From Bdellovibrionales bacterium (GTDB lineage Bacteria > Bdellovibrionota > Bdellovibrionia > Bdellovibrionales > Bdellovibrionaceae): DNA of 64,000 bases. A program made the position numbers and the translations under genes. The notes under the pieces were generated by a model. The model was not told where the DNA came from. It searched no databases and saw nothing but the letters and a program-made list of their open reading frames with translations. The DNA lies in NCBI GenBank assembly GCA_018266295.1, contig JAFEAQ010000011.1:248001-312000 (forward strand). The letters run 5' to 3'. Below, in pieces: positions 1 to 8,364 of this stretch. Each line of letters begins with the position of its first letter. Within the stretch, counting starts at the first letter, position 1.

Positions 1-766
1 TCGTCACAAATTGCAGAAGCCCCATTCCTAAAAGCCCCGGCACCATATTGCGCAAGACCTTGCGGATATCAGCACTCATCCCGGTCCACTGAAACCGCGG
101 CAGAGCCCCCAGCCGTCGCAATGCCGGGATCAAGATCCCCATCTGCAAAGCCCCGCCGATTAAAACACCCCAAGCAAGGCCATCGCCTTCAAAGGCAAAC
201 GCCGAACCCGGAATCAGTGTCGATAGGATCATGGAAATATTAAAAAGCGTCGGCGCCATCGCCGGCAGAGCAAACTTTCCGAGGGCGTTCAAAATCCCCA
301 TAAAGTAGGCATAAGTAGTGATGAAGAAGACGAAGCTAAACATGATCCGCGCCATGCGGACCGTGATCACGAGCTTTTCGGGCCCATAATCTGCGTCTAA
401 AAGCAGCCGCATGATGGGATCCGCGAGCAAAATCCCCAAAGCCGTTAAAATCGCCAAGAAAACCAGCAAAAGCGTGTAAAAGCCATTGGCCAGGTTATGC
501 GCCCGCGCGGGGGACTCCATACGGGCCTCTACAAAGACCGGAATGAAGCTGACGGACAGCGAGCCCTCCCCGAAAAGGCGTCTAAAGAGATTTGGCAGGC
601 GAAAAGCCGCCGTCCACGCGTCTGTAATCCCCCTGGAAAACAGGGCCGCCAGCGCCATATCCCTAATAAGACCGAGGATTCGGCTCGAAAAAGTCCCCAA
701 AGACATGGATAAAGCCTGTCGAATGATACTTTTAGGAACTTCTTTGCTTGAAACGCCGGGGGCCAT
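1..766 (-). CDS. murJ: Lipid II flippase MurJ (MviN), N-terminal part
   Basis: This is the N-terminal 255 residues of an MVF-family integral membrane protein. The gene runs off the left edge of the window. MurJ flips lipid II across the inner membrane for peptidoglycan synthesis. The reverse-strand translation starts with ATG at 766 and shows the family's conserved N-terminal region: SxGTFxSRILGLIRD, then DAWTAAFRLPNLFRRLFGEG, followed by several hydrophobic segments. An AGGTGA stretch lies just upstream of the ATG. It is divergent from rpsT with a gap of 49 bases. The family assignment is recognised from these motifs and is firm; completeness cannot be judged. Confidence 0.93.
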   Translation of the reverse strand, partial: MAPGVSSKEVPKSIIRQALSMSLGTFSSRILGLIRDMALAALFSRGITDAWTAAFRLPNLFRRLFGEGSLSVSFIPVFVEARMESPARAHNLANGFYTLLLVFLAILTALGILLADPIMRLLLDADYGPEKLVITVRMARIMFSFVFFITTYAYFMGILNALGKFALPAMAPTLFNISMILSTLIPGSAFAFEGDGLAWGVLIGGALQMGILIPALRRLGALPRFQWTGMSADIRKVLRNMVPGLLGMGLLQFVT

Positions 767-776
767 GTGTTATCAC
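748..776 (+). promoter_or_regulatory. Probable rpsT promoter
   Basis: TTGAAA at 748-753 and TATCAC at 771-776 are separated by exactly 17 bases, about 40 bases ahead of the rpsT start. The motif overlaps the 5' end of the divergent murJ. This is a consensus-based reading only. Confidence 0.5.
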
Positions 777-815
777 CTGTGTTCGTTTAAAAAAGCTTAG
801 TGTGGAGGTTATCCC

Positions 816-1088
816 TTGGCAAATCATAAGTCTGCAGCAAAAAGAGCTCGTCAAGCTACTCGTAGAACAGCAGTTAACAGCAAACGTAAAGGTGCAGTTC
901 GCACTGAAGAAAAAAAGCTTGTTAAAGCTTTGGAAGCTAAAAATGTAAAAGAACTTCCAGCATTATTGAGCGCTTTGACTAGCAAATTGACTCGCGCAGC
1001 TCAAAAAGGCGTCTTCGGCAAGAACACAGCTTCTCGCAAAATCGGTCGTCTTTCTGCACGCGTTCACGCTTTGATCGGTACTAAGTAA
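816..1088 (+). CDS. rpsT: 30S ribosomal protein S20
   Basis: This 90-residue, strongly basic protein begins ANHKSAAKRARQ and has the usual length and composition of bacterial S20, a primary 16S rRNA-binding protein of the small subunit. The start is a TTG codon at 816, set by a GGAGG at 804-808 seven bases upstream; no better ATG exists in frame. In Escherichia coli rpsT also starts with UUG and S20 represses its own translation, so the TTG start may be functional here too (inference). The downstream spacer to 1168 shows GC-rich partial repeats but no clear T-tailed terminator. Confidence 0.97.
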   Translation: MANHKSAAKRARQATRRTAVNSKRKGAVRTEEKKLVKALEAKNVKELPALLSALTSKLTRAAQKGVFGKNTASRKIGRLSARVHALIGTK

Positions 1089-1168
1089 TTAGCCGACGGC
1101 CGCAGAGCATAGCCCGGTTCCGGTTAATACCCGCCGACGCTAAAGCAGCACCGTTCTAATTATTAAAT

Positions 1169-1522
1169 TTACGATTGAAATCTCGACGTCATCCGAGCTG
1201 ATACAAAGGCTCGGATTTGTCGTTTAAAGGCCAATGGAATTTGATCAAATGCAATTCCATGGGTGACCAACCCGTCTTTGGCTACAACAGATTTAATCTG
1301 CCCCCGCAAAGTCACAAATGTTCCATCAGGAATTTGAAAGCTGAGAACCAGGTCGCGGCCTTCCGTGAGTGCATACTCACTCAGGATCGACATTCCACCC
1401 TCGCCGATTTCTCCGGAATTACAAATAAAGTATTGGCCGTCGAATAATACGCCGACCTTCTTCGCCAATGCCCGGCGAGGAAACTTTCGTCTGTAAAAAC
1501 CTTTGTCTTCGTGAGCGTTCAT
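1169..1522 (-). CDS. PilZ-domain protein
   Basis: This 117-residue protein is close to a single PilZ domain. An arginine-rich motif (RRKFPRR) lies at residues 11-17. The second signature, normally [D/N]xSxxG, appears degenerate as EIGEGG around residues 39-44, with no serine at the usual place. PilZ domains bind cyclic di-GMP and act as output modules for motility or envelope functions. The weak second motif means binding is uncertain. A diguanylate cyclase and another PilZ-like protein are encoded elsewhere in the window. It stands alone on the minus strand, and no strong ribosome-binding site precedes the ATG. Confidence 0.75.
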   Translation of the reverse strand: MNAHEDKGFYRRKFPRRALAKKVGVLFDGQYFICNSGEIGEGGMSILSEYALTEGRDLVLSFQIPDGTFVTLRGQIKSVVAKDGLVTHGIAFDQIPLAFKRQIRAFVSARMTSRFQS

Positions 1523-1595
1523 ATTGAAGGTATCGGAATTTTGACGCTTTTCTTGATGGCCCGGCCCTTCGCCCGGCGCAAAACCCGCCCTAGGC

Positions 1596-2228
1596 CTAAG
1601 AAAGCTCGACCTTCAGCGATTCCAAGAAGCCTTCCATGACTTGGAGGCGTCTCTGCCCCTCCGCCTTTGCTGACTTCGTGTTCAGGGCCTCATGCAAGCG
1701 CAGGAGCTTTACATAGAAGTGATCCAGAGTGTTCGTACTGTCATCCGGAGTGCGTGTTTCACAGAAGGGATCTTCAGGCCAATAAAGCGCCCGGCGCGAA
1801 AGACCACTGAAAGCAAAAACACGGAAAATACCAACGGCCCCCATGGCATCGAGGCGATCCGCATCTTGTACAACTTTGGCTTCGATGGTTTCCACAGGAA
1901 TCTTCGCCGAAAAACTATGAGCGGCAATCGCATGGTGAATCGCCGGTAAAAACTCCGCCGGATAATTCCAGCCTTTTAGTAACTCCATCGCATGATCCGC
2001 AGAAAGGCGCGAAGCCTGCGTACGGCGTGCATCGGCTTTTGAAATGTACACACAGTCATGCAAATACGCCGCAGGAATGACGACCTCAAGCTTCGCACCC
2101 TCTTCGTGCGCGAGCTTTTTTGCGACCTTCACGACACGTTCAACGTGCAAAATATCGTGCGACGGATCCGGATTTTCGACACAGACTTGTTTCATGTAAT
2201 CATGAAATAATTTTTCGAAGGATTTCAT
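1596..2228 (-). CDS. HD-domain metal-dependent phosphohydrolase
   Basis: This 210-residue cytosolic protein has the HD superfamily layout: HDILHVERVVKVA near residue 24, LHDCVYI near residue 56 (the HD pair), a further histidine in AIHHAIAAHSF and VVQDADRLDAMGAVG around residue 120, which carries the final metal-binding aspartate. The order matches the YedJ/YpgQ type of small HD hydrolases, some of which act on nucleotides. The substrate is unknown. The gene is monocistronic in appearance. Confidence 0.85.
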   Translation of the reverse strand: MKSFEKLFHDYMKQVCVENPDPSHDILHVERVVKVAKKLAHEEGAKLEVVIPAAYLHDCVYISKADARRTQASRLSADHAMELLKGWNYPAEFLPAIHHAIAAHSFSAKIPVETIEAKVVQDADRLDAMGAVGIFRVFAFSGLSRRALYWPEDPFCETRTPDDSTNTLDHFYVKLLRLHEALNTKSAKAEGQRRLQVMEGFLESLKVELS

Positions 2229-2288
2229 AAGAAACTCCCTAGCACAAAGCGCTTTCGCAAGAAACGTCTTTCTAAACTCTCTCGGCTC

Positions 2289-2309
2289 GGGATAATCAGT
2301 CCTTATCCC
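2289..2309. other. Small inverted repeat
   Basis: GGGATAA and TTATCCC flank a seven-base loop in the spacer between the HD hydrolase gene and the short peptide gene. There is no T-tract on either side, so it is not a standard terminator. Function is unknown. Confidence 0.35.
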
Positions 2310-2365
2310 TGGACCTTAGTAACTAAGTCACTTAAGACACAAAAGCCATTTTACAGATCTCTAAA

Positions 2366-2467
2366 CTATTGCAGCTCTTTGAGTATTTTCAGAATAAGCA
2401 GGATTAAACTCAAAATGCCTTTAATAATTACTAAGAAACGCCGATATGATGCTTGTCGTAGCTTCAT
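2366..2467 (-). CDS. Very short basic hydrophobic peptide (33 aa)
   Basis: An ATG at 2467 opens 33 codons ending in TAG at 2366. It is preceded by an ideal Shine-Dalgarno (AAAGGAGGT) four bases upstream. The peptide starts MKLRQASYRRF and continues with a run rich in Leu and Ile interrupted by Lys, ending LKELQ. It therefore looks like a basic head plus an amphipathic or membrane-seeking helix. Such peptides include type I toxins, membrane-complex accessories and phenol-soluble-modulin-like lytic peptides; none of these is proven here. It lies 152 bases downstream of holA in the same direction, with hairpins at 2510-2533 and 2584-2607 between them. The SD and peptide composition argue against a chance ORF. 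Confidence 0.6.
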   Translation of the reverse strand: MKLRQASYRRFLVIIKGILSLILLILKILKELQ

Positions 2468-2509
2468 ACGGACCTCCTTTGAGTTTTGAGCTCAAGAGGT
2501 TCATCCAGG

Positions 2510-2533
2510 GCGATCTTGCGAAAGCAAAATCGC
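2510..2533 (-). other. Hairpin upstream of the short peptide gene
   Basis: A ten-base stem (one G-U pair) with a four-base loop precedes the 33-residue peptide gene. A second inverted repeat, TCCGAAA/TTTCGGA, lies at 2584-2607 just after the holA stop. Neither has a T-tract. They could protect or process the 3' end of holA mRNA, or regulate the peptide. Confidence 0.4.
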
Positions 2534-2619
2534 TCTTTGCATTTCTGGCACCAAATTATTCTCTTTGTATTTTAATTCTGACGTCCGAAATCATCGGATG
2601 TTTCGGAAGTCCGGCGGAT

Positions 2620-3639
2620 CTAGGCGTGAGCGTGTTGGGATTGACTGCAAGTTTTGAGAACCAAATTCTCAAGCCAGATGTGCGAAGACAATGGTGATGA
2701 CTTCAACGCCTTGTCGGTTTCAGCCAGAACAACCAAAGTTTGCTCCAACTTCTTCACCGTCCAAAGACGGCTTTGCATAACGTAGTTATCTAAGAAATAT
2801 GGTGGGACCTGCGCTGCGTGCGCGAGCTTGGCCCCGCTCAAGCCTTGTTCAAGACCGCGCTTCACCGTCAGCAACAAACGAATGTGACGAGCGAGCAAAG
2901 ACACGATCCCGATTTCGCTTTGGCCTTGATCAAGCAAATGAACCAGATGTTCCAGTGCACGCACACGGTCGCTTTCGCCAATCGCACGCGTGAAATCAAA
3001 AACGTTTTCTTCTTTCGAGCGAGAAACCACTTGAGCCACATCGCTGACTTCGATGCGTTTGCGATCTCCGACGAAATCCGCGAGCTTCTTCAGTTCAGCT
3101 TCGATCTCAGAAAGGTGACTGCCGACGAGTTTTGCCAAAAGCAAAATCGCATCGTCTGCGATATCCAAACCCAAAGTGCCGGCGATGTATTTCACCCAGC
3201 CTGGAATTTGGTTGTCGTAAGGTTTTTTGAACTCCACACAATCAGCTGTTTCCAGCATCAGGCGGATTTGCTTTTTACGTTTATCCACGCGAGACGCGAG
3301 GATCACGAACACGGTGCTATCCACAGGGGTCGTGATCAACGTCTCAAGCTCAGCCCATTCACGATCCGAAAGCTCTTGCGCTTCTTTCAAAATCACCAAG
3401 CGCTTTGGCGCCATCATTGGCAGAGTTTCAACCGCATCACGCACCGTGGAGATGTCAGCATCAGACGCATAGAAAAGAGAATAGTTAAAATCGACCGCAC
3501 CCTCAGTGAGAACGGCGTACTTAAAACGTTCAATGCTCTGATTTAAAAGATAAGGTTCTTCACCAAACAAGAAATACAACGGAGATAGATCGCCCTTTTC
3601 CAAGTCGCGATAAAACTTTTGAGCATCGATCAGTGCCAC
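2620..3639 (-). CDS. holA: DNA polymerase III subunit delta
   Basis: This 339-residue protein has the length and pattern of HolA. The N-terminal part contains PLYFLFGEEPYLLNQSIERFK, the central part KRLVILKEAQELSD, and the C-terminal helical domain FDFTRAIGESDRVRALEHL. Delta opens the sliding clamp within the clamp-loader complex at the replication fork. Translation appears to start with GTG at 3639, with GGAG about ten bases upstream. The gene lies 47 bases downstream of lptE; lptE and holA are neighbours in many proteobacteria, which supports both calls. Confidence 0.88.
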   Translation of the reverse strand: MALIDAQKFYRDLEKGDLSPLYFLFGEEPYLLNQSIERFKYAVLTEGAVDFNYSLFYASDADISTVRDAVETLPMMAPKRLVILKEAQELSDREWAELETLITTPVDSTVFVILASRVDKRKKQIRLMLETADCVEFKKPYDNQIPGWVKYIAGTLGLDIADDAILLLAKLVGSHLSEIEAELKKLADFVGDRKRIEVSDVAQVVSRSKEENVFDFTRAIGESDRVRALEHLVHLLDQGQSEIGIVSLLARHIRLLLTVKRGLEQGLSGAKLAHAAQVPPYFLDNYVMQSRLWTVKKLEQTLVVLAETDKALKSSPLSSHIWLENLVLKTCSQSQHAHA

Positions 3640-3686
3640 TCAATTTGCTCCGTGAATCTTAGTTCGTTAAACAACTCAGTCATCCG

Positions 3687-4268
3687 TTAGAAATTTTCCG
3701 TAATACGATCGTGGGCTTCGGCCATCATGTCGTTCGCAACGGAATCAATGTTTTGCCTGCGCGCAGAAAGATTGTAAAGTGGATTCACGGAATTGACACC
3801 AGCTAGCGTGACCTGAGGAGCATTGTACGTGCGCTCCCCTGAGAACGATCCGCTCCAAATTGAAGTGTTATCGGCTTGTCGAATAATACTCACTGTGACT
3901 GTGACAAGAATACGATAGTCCGACGCTAAAACAGCTCCTTGAGAAAGATATGGAGCAGCTTCAGAACCTGAAGTGAGTTTTGACCCTGGCAAATATTGAA
4001 CGGAAGTCACAACTCCCACAATTTTCACATCGGATAAATTCTCAGAGGTCACTTTTCCCACTTGAGAACGTTCGAACTCTTGAATCAAAGCGTTGGTGAA
4101 ACCAACCTCAATGCCTGTTTCCTGCGTGGAGTTTTTAAACACCGGAATCGAGAGATATTTGTATCCCCCCGGAAGGCTGCGGCTTGACATGCCAACGCGA
4201 TAAGCACAACTGCTTAACGTAGAGGCAATTAATAGTAAACTCAGAGCCAAAAATCTTGAAGTCTTCAC
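3687..4268 (-). CDS. lptE: LPS-assembly lipoprotein LptE
   Basis: This 193-residue lipoprotein starts at GTG 4268 with a type II signal peptide ending in the lipobox LSSC, followed by AYRVG. The body contains YKYLSIPVFKNSTQETGIEVGFTNALIQEF, a typical LptE pattern. LptE plugs the LptD barrel and helps deliver lipopolysaccharide to the outer leaflet. An ATG much farther upstream would extend the frame across the divergent aminotransferase start and add an unlikely leader, so I prefer the GTG. An extended -10 (TGCTATACT, core at 4280-4285) sits only 11 bases before it, implying a very short or absent 5' UTR. Confidence 0.85.
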   Translation of the reverse strand: MKTSRFLALSLLLIASTLSSCAYRVGMSSRSLPGGYKYLSIPVFKNSTQETGIEVGFTNALIQEFERSQVGKVTSENLSDVKIVGVVTSVQYLPGSKLTSGSEAAPYLSQGAVLASDYRILVTVTVSIIRQADNTSIWSGSFSGERTYNAPQVTLAGVNSVNPLYNLSARRQNIDSVANDMMAEAHDRITENF

Positions 4269-4329
4269 GGGATTAGTTGAGTATAGCAAGGTGGAACTTT
4301 CAAGGAAGAAATGACCGAAAAGAGCGAAA

Positions 4330-5508
4330 ATGCAGCCTAATGACCGAGCACAACAAAACAATGATTACAGTCTCCTTGCTCCAGGCCCGGTGAGCCTCCA
4401 TCCTGAGGTGCGAAAAGCCCTGGCGTTGCCAATGATTCATCACCGCACCCCGGAATTCGATAAAATTTTGGCGCGGGTTTTAACGGGACTGAAACAAATC
4501 TTCCAGACCACGCAAAGCGTTTACATGCACTCCTCCACAGGCAGCGGCGGAATGGAGTCTTTACTCGTGAACGTTCTCAGTCCCGGTGACACCGTCATCG
4601 CTGTTGTCTCCGGAAAATTCGGAGAGCGCTGGGCGCAAATGGCCGAAGTTTTCGGCACGAAAGTCATCACCCACAACGTCCCGTGGGGAGAGGCCGTGAA
4701 GGTTTCTGATGTGAAAGCCCTGCTTGAAAAACATCCTGAAACTCGCGCGGTTCTCTGCCAAGCTTGCGAAACAAGCACCGCGGTCGTTCACCCGATCCGC
4801 GAGTTGGGAGCGCTCACCGCGAATTTGCCAAACACCTTGTTGCTCGTTGATGCGATCACCGCACTGGGGGCATTTCCACTGCCAATGGATGAATGGAAAA
4901 TAGACGGCATTGTCGCAGGCTCGCAAAAAGCTCTGATGCTGCCCACAGGCCTTAGCTTCGTTGCATTTTCAAAGAAAGCTGAAGCGTTTTTTGAAAAGGC
5001 CAGTTGCCCACGATACTACTTTGATATCCGCCGCGAGAAAAAAGCCAACGCCAGCGGTGAAACCTTCTTTAGTTCGTCTGTGACCCTGGTTCGCGCGCTG
5101 GATGTGGTGCTGGAACTGATGGGCAAACAAGGCGTGGAAAAACTTTTTGCCGCCAATCACCGCCGCGCTGAAGCCACTCGCATTTTCGCTCAGAAACTGG
5201 GTTTTGGCTTGTATGCAAAAGCGCCGAGTGATTCCGTGACAGCACTGACCGTGCCCGCTGGAATGGACGGACAAAAAATTCGCAGCTATCTCGAAGAAAA
5301 ATACAATATCACTATCATGGGCGGACAGGATCAGGCCAAGGGCAAAATCATCCGCGTCGGCCACATGGGATACATTCAGGATCACGAGATGGTTCGCCTG
5401 ATCGAGTGCTTGGGCTTGACGCTTCAACACTTTGATGCGACATCCGTGTCCAGCGAGAAAATTCAGGCGACAGTCTCTGAACTCAAACGCTGGCTGGAGT
5501 CTCACTAA
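4330..5508 (+). CDS. Class V PLP aminotransferase, probable phosphoserine aminotransferase
   Basis: This 392-residue fold-type I enzyme resembles alanine/serine-glyoxylate aminotransferases. The PLP lysine is K200 in GSQKALMLPTG, with D174 in LVDAITALG as the pyridine-binding aspartate. SSTGSGGMES near residue 68 is the phosphate-binding loop. The next gene is a SerA-like dehydrogenase starting within its stop codon (TAATG), so the pair probably makes serine from 3-phosphoglycerate, with this enzyme acting as SerC. That role is inferred from context; serine-pyruvate or glyoxylate activity is the alternative. A nine-codon ORF with an AAGGAAG SD (4311-4340) overlaps the 5' end out of frame. Confidence 0.85.
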   Translation: MQPNDRAQQNNDYSLLAPGPVSLHPEVRKALALPMIHHRTPEFDKILARVLTGLKQIFQTTQSVYMHSSTGSGGMESLLVNVLSPGDTVIAVVSGKFGERWAQMAEVFGTKVITHNVPWGEAVKVSDVKALLEKHPETRAVLCQACETSTAVVHPIRELGALTANLPNTLLLVDAITALGAFPLPMDEWKIDGIVAGSQKALMLPTGLSFVAFSKKAEAFFEKASCPRYYFDIRREKKANASGETFFSSSVTLVRALDVVLELMGKQGVEKLFAANHRRAEATRIFAQKLGFGLYAKAPSDSVTALTVPAGMDGQKIRSYLEEKYNITIMGGQDQAKGKIIRVGHMGYIQDHEMVRLIECLGLTLQHFDATSVSSEKIQATVSELKRWLESH

Positions 5509-6497
5509 TGAAGAAAAAAATCCTCATCACCGATCGATTTGCTCAGGATGTTTACCTCTATTTGCAGCAACAGCCGCAATTCGAAGTCGTGCGTGCGGAT
5601 TCACCTAAACACTTGCCGCTGGAGCACATTATCGATGCGCACGCGCTCATCATTCGTAGCCGTACGCCTGTGAATGAGGAGTTGCTTAAAAAAGCGCGCA
5701 ACCTGCAAGTGATTATCACAGCGACCAGCGGCTTTGATCACATTGATCTTGCCGCCACCCAAAAGTGGGGCGTCACAGTAATGCACACTCCGTCTGCAAA
5801 TATCGAAAGTGCTGCCCAACTCACATTAGGTTTAGTGATTTCTTGTTCTAATAATTTGGTTCAGGCTCACAAGATGATGAAGGCCGGCGACTGGAACCGC
5901 GATCAACTCATTGGTATTGAGTTGAGTGGTCGCACTTATGGCATCATCGGCCTTGGTCGCATCGGCACTCGCGTGGCTCAGCTGGCGCAGGCCTTCGGTA
6001 TGAACGTGATTTCATTTGATCCCTACCAAGAAGATGAACACTTTGAGAAACACAAAGTCGCACGCCTCAGCTACGAAGAAGTTTTAAAGACCGCGGATAT
6101 TTTGAGCTTCCATGTCCCGAAAACTCTTGAAACCGACTACATGCTGAACCGCTCACATTTTGAATACATCCATCGTGGGATTACTTTGATCAATACTTCG
6201 CGTGGCTCCGTGATCCATGAACTGGATTTGTGTGAGGCGCTTGAGAACGGCTGGATCCGGGCTGTCGGCCTCGATGTCTTTGAAAAAGAACCTTTGCCAC
6301 GGACCTCCAAGTTGCTGAGTTATCCCAATGTTGTTTTAACGCCTCACATTGGAGCCACCACAGAGGATGCTTTTTATAAGGCCTCGAATATCGCTGCTCA
6401 AAAACTAGTCGGTTTTTTCCTCGACGGCTCTACATCAGACACTTTACCCCCGCAAGTTCCCTGGTATGGTGCAACACCTTTCAAATCTGACACTTAG
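5508..6497 (+). CDS. serA: D-3-phosphoglycerate dehydrogenase-like (short SerA)
   Basis: This 329-residue D-isomer-specific 2-hydroxyacid dehydrogenase has the NAD-binding motif GLGRIG at residues 148-153. The catalytic triad is R232 in NTSRGS, E261 in DVFEKEP and H280 in LTPHIG. It lacks the C-terminal ACT and intervening domains of E. coli SerA, so allosteric serine feedback through ACT is absent. Overlap with the upstream aminotransferase stop implies translational coupling. First-step serine synthesis is the likely role; other D-hydroxyacid substrates cannot be excluded. Confidence 0.82.
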   Translation: MKKKILITDRFAQDVYLYLQQQPQFEVVRADSPKHLPLEHIIDAHALIIRSRTPVNEELLKKARNLQVIITATSGFDHIDLAATQKWGVTVMHTPSANIESAAQLTLGLVISCSNNLVQAHKMMKAGDWNRDQLIGIELSGRTYGIIGLGRIGTRVAQLAQAFGMNVISFDPYQEDEHFEKHKVARLSYEEVLKTADILSFHVPKTLETDYMLNRSHFEYIHRGITLINTSRGSVIHELDLCEALENGWIRAVGLDVFEKEPLPRTSKLLSYPNVVLTPHIGATTEDAFYKASNIAAQKLVGFFLDGSTSDTLPPQVPWYGATPFKSDT

Positions 6498-6565
6498 ATT
6501 TCTTGCCAAGACTGCAGCGATAAGCGAACCTTTTTGCGAATCCCAAACAGTTAAAGAGGTATCAA

Positions 6566-7864
6566 GTGTCTGGAACAGTCGTAGTCGGTGCTCAATGGGG
6601 CGACGAAGGCAAAGGAAAGCTCGTCGACGTCTTTGCAGCTAACGCTGATTTTGTAGTTCGTTATCAAGGCGGCGCCAACGCCGGTCACACGCTGGTTGTT
6701 AACGGCGTAAAGACTGTCTTGCACCTTGTACCTTCCGGCATTCTTCACCCTGAAACAACGTGCATCGTTACATCCGGTGTTGTTGTCGATGTTTTCGGCA
6801 TCCTCGATGAAATCAAAAAATTAAAGGCAAATGGTCACCTGCAAAATCCAAAGCAGTTACTTATTTCTGATTCTGCAACGATCATTCTTCCGTATCACAA
6901 AGCCATCGACGCTGCTCGCGAAGATGCCCTTGAAGACGAAAAAATCGGAACCACAGGCCGTGGCATCGGTCCTGCTTACGAAGACCGTGCTTCTCGCCGC
7001 GCGATCTTGCTCGGGGATCTTTATGACCGCGCTTCATTGAAGAAAAAACTCGAGCTCGGTCTGCGCGAGAAGAACTTCCTCATCGAAAATTACTACAAAG
7101 GCACTCCGGTTAAGATTGATGACTTGATGGCGCAGCTTGAACAAGTGGCGCTGGATCTTGAACCTTACCGTTGCCGTGATACTTCTTCAGTGATCGCAAA
7201 AGCCCTCAAGGGTGGCAAACGCGTTTTGTTTGAAGGCGCACAAGGCACGATGCTCGATTTGATGCACGGAACTTATCCGTACGTCACAAGCTCTTCAACT
7301 CTTGCAGGTTCTGCTTGCGTGGGCGCAGGGATTGGTCCGACTCATATTCAAAAAGTTATCGGCGTGTTTAAGGCTTACACGACTCGCGTCGGTTCTGGTC
7401 CATTCCCGACAGAACTCAAAGACGAAGTGGGTAAGAAAATCCAAATGGATGGTAACGAGTTCGGCTCGACAACAGGCCGTTCACGTCGCTGTGGTTGGTT
7501 GGACTTAGTAGCACTGAAGTACGCAATCCGCGTCAATGGCGTGACAAACTTGGCATTGATGAAATTGGATGTGCTTTCAGGCCACGAGCGTGTGGGCGTC
7601 TGCACAGGATACAAAATCAACGGCGAAACGATCAGCGAGCTTCCACCGAATTCTTATGAACTTGAAAAAGTGGAGCCAGTAATCGAGTATCTTCCAGGCT
7701 GGAAAGAAGACATTTCTAAGCTGACTACTTTGAAAGATCTGCCTCGCGCGACGATGAACTTCATCGACTACATCAACACTCAGTTAGGAACTCCGGTCGA
7801 TGTGATCTCCATCGGTCCAGGCCGCGATCAAACACTTTGGGTGAAGCCTCTGTTCACAAAATAG
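6566..7864 (+). CDS. purA: Adenylosuccinate synthetase
   Basis: This 432-residue enzyme joins IMP and aspartate using GTP in the first committed step to AMP. The GTP loop QWGDEGKGK contains D13, and H41 lies in GGANAGHT; both positions match the E. coli enzyme. Further family motifs are GTTGRGIGPAYEDR, FEGAQGTMLD and GVCTGYK. The start is GTG at 6566 with AAAGAGGT six bases upstream. It follows the serA-like gene by 68 bases and may be cotranscribed. Confidence 0.97.
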   Translation: MSGTVVVGAQWGDEGKGKLVDVFAANADFVVRYQGGANAGHTLVVNGVKTVLHLVPSGILHPETTCIVTSGVVVDVFGILDEIKKLKANGHLQNPKQLLISDSATIILPYHKAIDAAREDALEDEKIGTTGRGIGPAYEDRASRRAILLGDLYDRASLKKKLELGLREKNFLIENYYKGTPVKIDDLMAQLEQVALDLEPYRCRDTSSVIAKALKGGKRVLFEGAQGTMLDLMHGTYPYVTSSSTLAGSACVGAGIGPTHIQKVIGVFKAYTTRVGSGPFPTELKDEVGKKIQMDGNEFGSTTGRSRRCGWLDLVALKYAIRVNGVTNLALMKLDVLSGHERVGVCTGYKINGETISELPPNSYELEKVEPVIEYLPGWKEDISKLTTLKDLPRATMNFIDYINTQLGTPVDVISIGPGRDQTLWVKPLFTK

Positions 7865-7889
7865 TTTTTAAGCAAAAAGGATTTTGCCT

Positions 7890-8189
7890 ATGAAACAGCT
7901 CTCTTTATTTTTTTGCGCAGCACTCCCGTTCCTGTTGAGTGCCTGCGCTGGAATGACAGTCATTAATCCCAACGAAAAAAGCAACAAAGGTACCCTTGCT
8001 CTGGATACAAGTGGCGGCCAAGTAAGACTGGTTGAGACTTACACCTGCAAACTCGATTCCATGGGTAAGCACTATCAAGCCGTTGGCAAATCAGAATCTG
8101 AAGCACGTGATGAAGTATTAGCAAAATGCCGCGACAATGCAGTTCTTTCCTTCTGTAAACCTGAGAAAACCACCTGCGCAAAAAACTAA
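7890..8189 (+). CDS. Small lipoprotein, unknown function
   Basis: This 99-residue protein has a lipoprotein signal peptide with lipobox LSAC (C19), followed by AGMTVINPN. The mature part has four cysteines, two pairs possibly bridged, and a short positively charged tail. The ATG at 7890 follows AAAAAGG; an in-frame TTG six bases earlier is less likely. It lies 25 bases after purA. I do not recognise a family. Confidence 0.8.
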   Translation: MKQLSLFFCAALPFLLSACAGMTVINPNEKSNKGTLALDTSGGQVRLVETYTCKLDSMGKHYQAVGKSESEARDEVLAKCRDNAVLSFCKPEKTTCAKN

Positions 8190-8263
8190 AACTCCGACCT
8201 AGGTTGGGGCCAAACTGACTTCGGAATTTCCTGAGAAAAATCGGGATGTTCCTACATGTCTTC

Positions 8264-8282
8264 GGACCAAGGTCTTTGGTCC
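8264..8282. other. Intergenic inverted repeat
   Basis: GGACCAA and TTGGTCC with a five-base loop lie in the 175-base spacer between two lipoprotein genes. No T-tract follows. It might be a weak terminator for the purA transcript or an operator. Confidence 0.35.
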
Positions 8283-8364
8283 AAATCACGAATGACAGGA
8301 CTCTTCCCTTCGATGGTTTTTATTTAGACTGAGAGACATAGAAAACAACTCAAAGGAGTTCCGC

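Noticed and set aside
2818-3546. Long open frame antisense to holA
   Set aside because: It lies entirely inside the clear holA gene, has no SD or recognisable domain, and reads like a reverse-strand shadow.
4521-5505. Several long frames antisense to the aminotransferase gene
   Set aside because: The coding strand has a complete enzyme with catalytic residues; the antisense frames have no start signal or domain.
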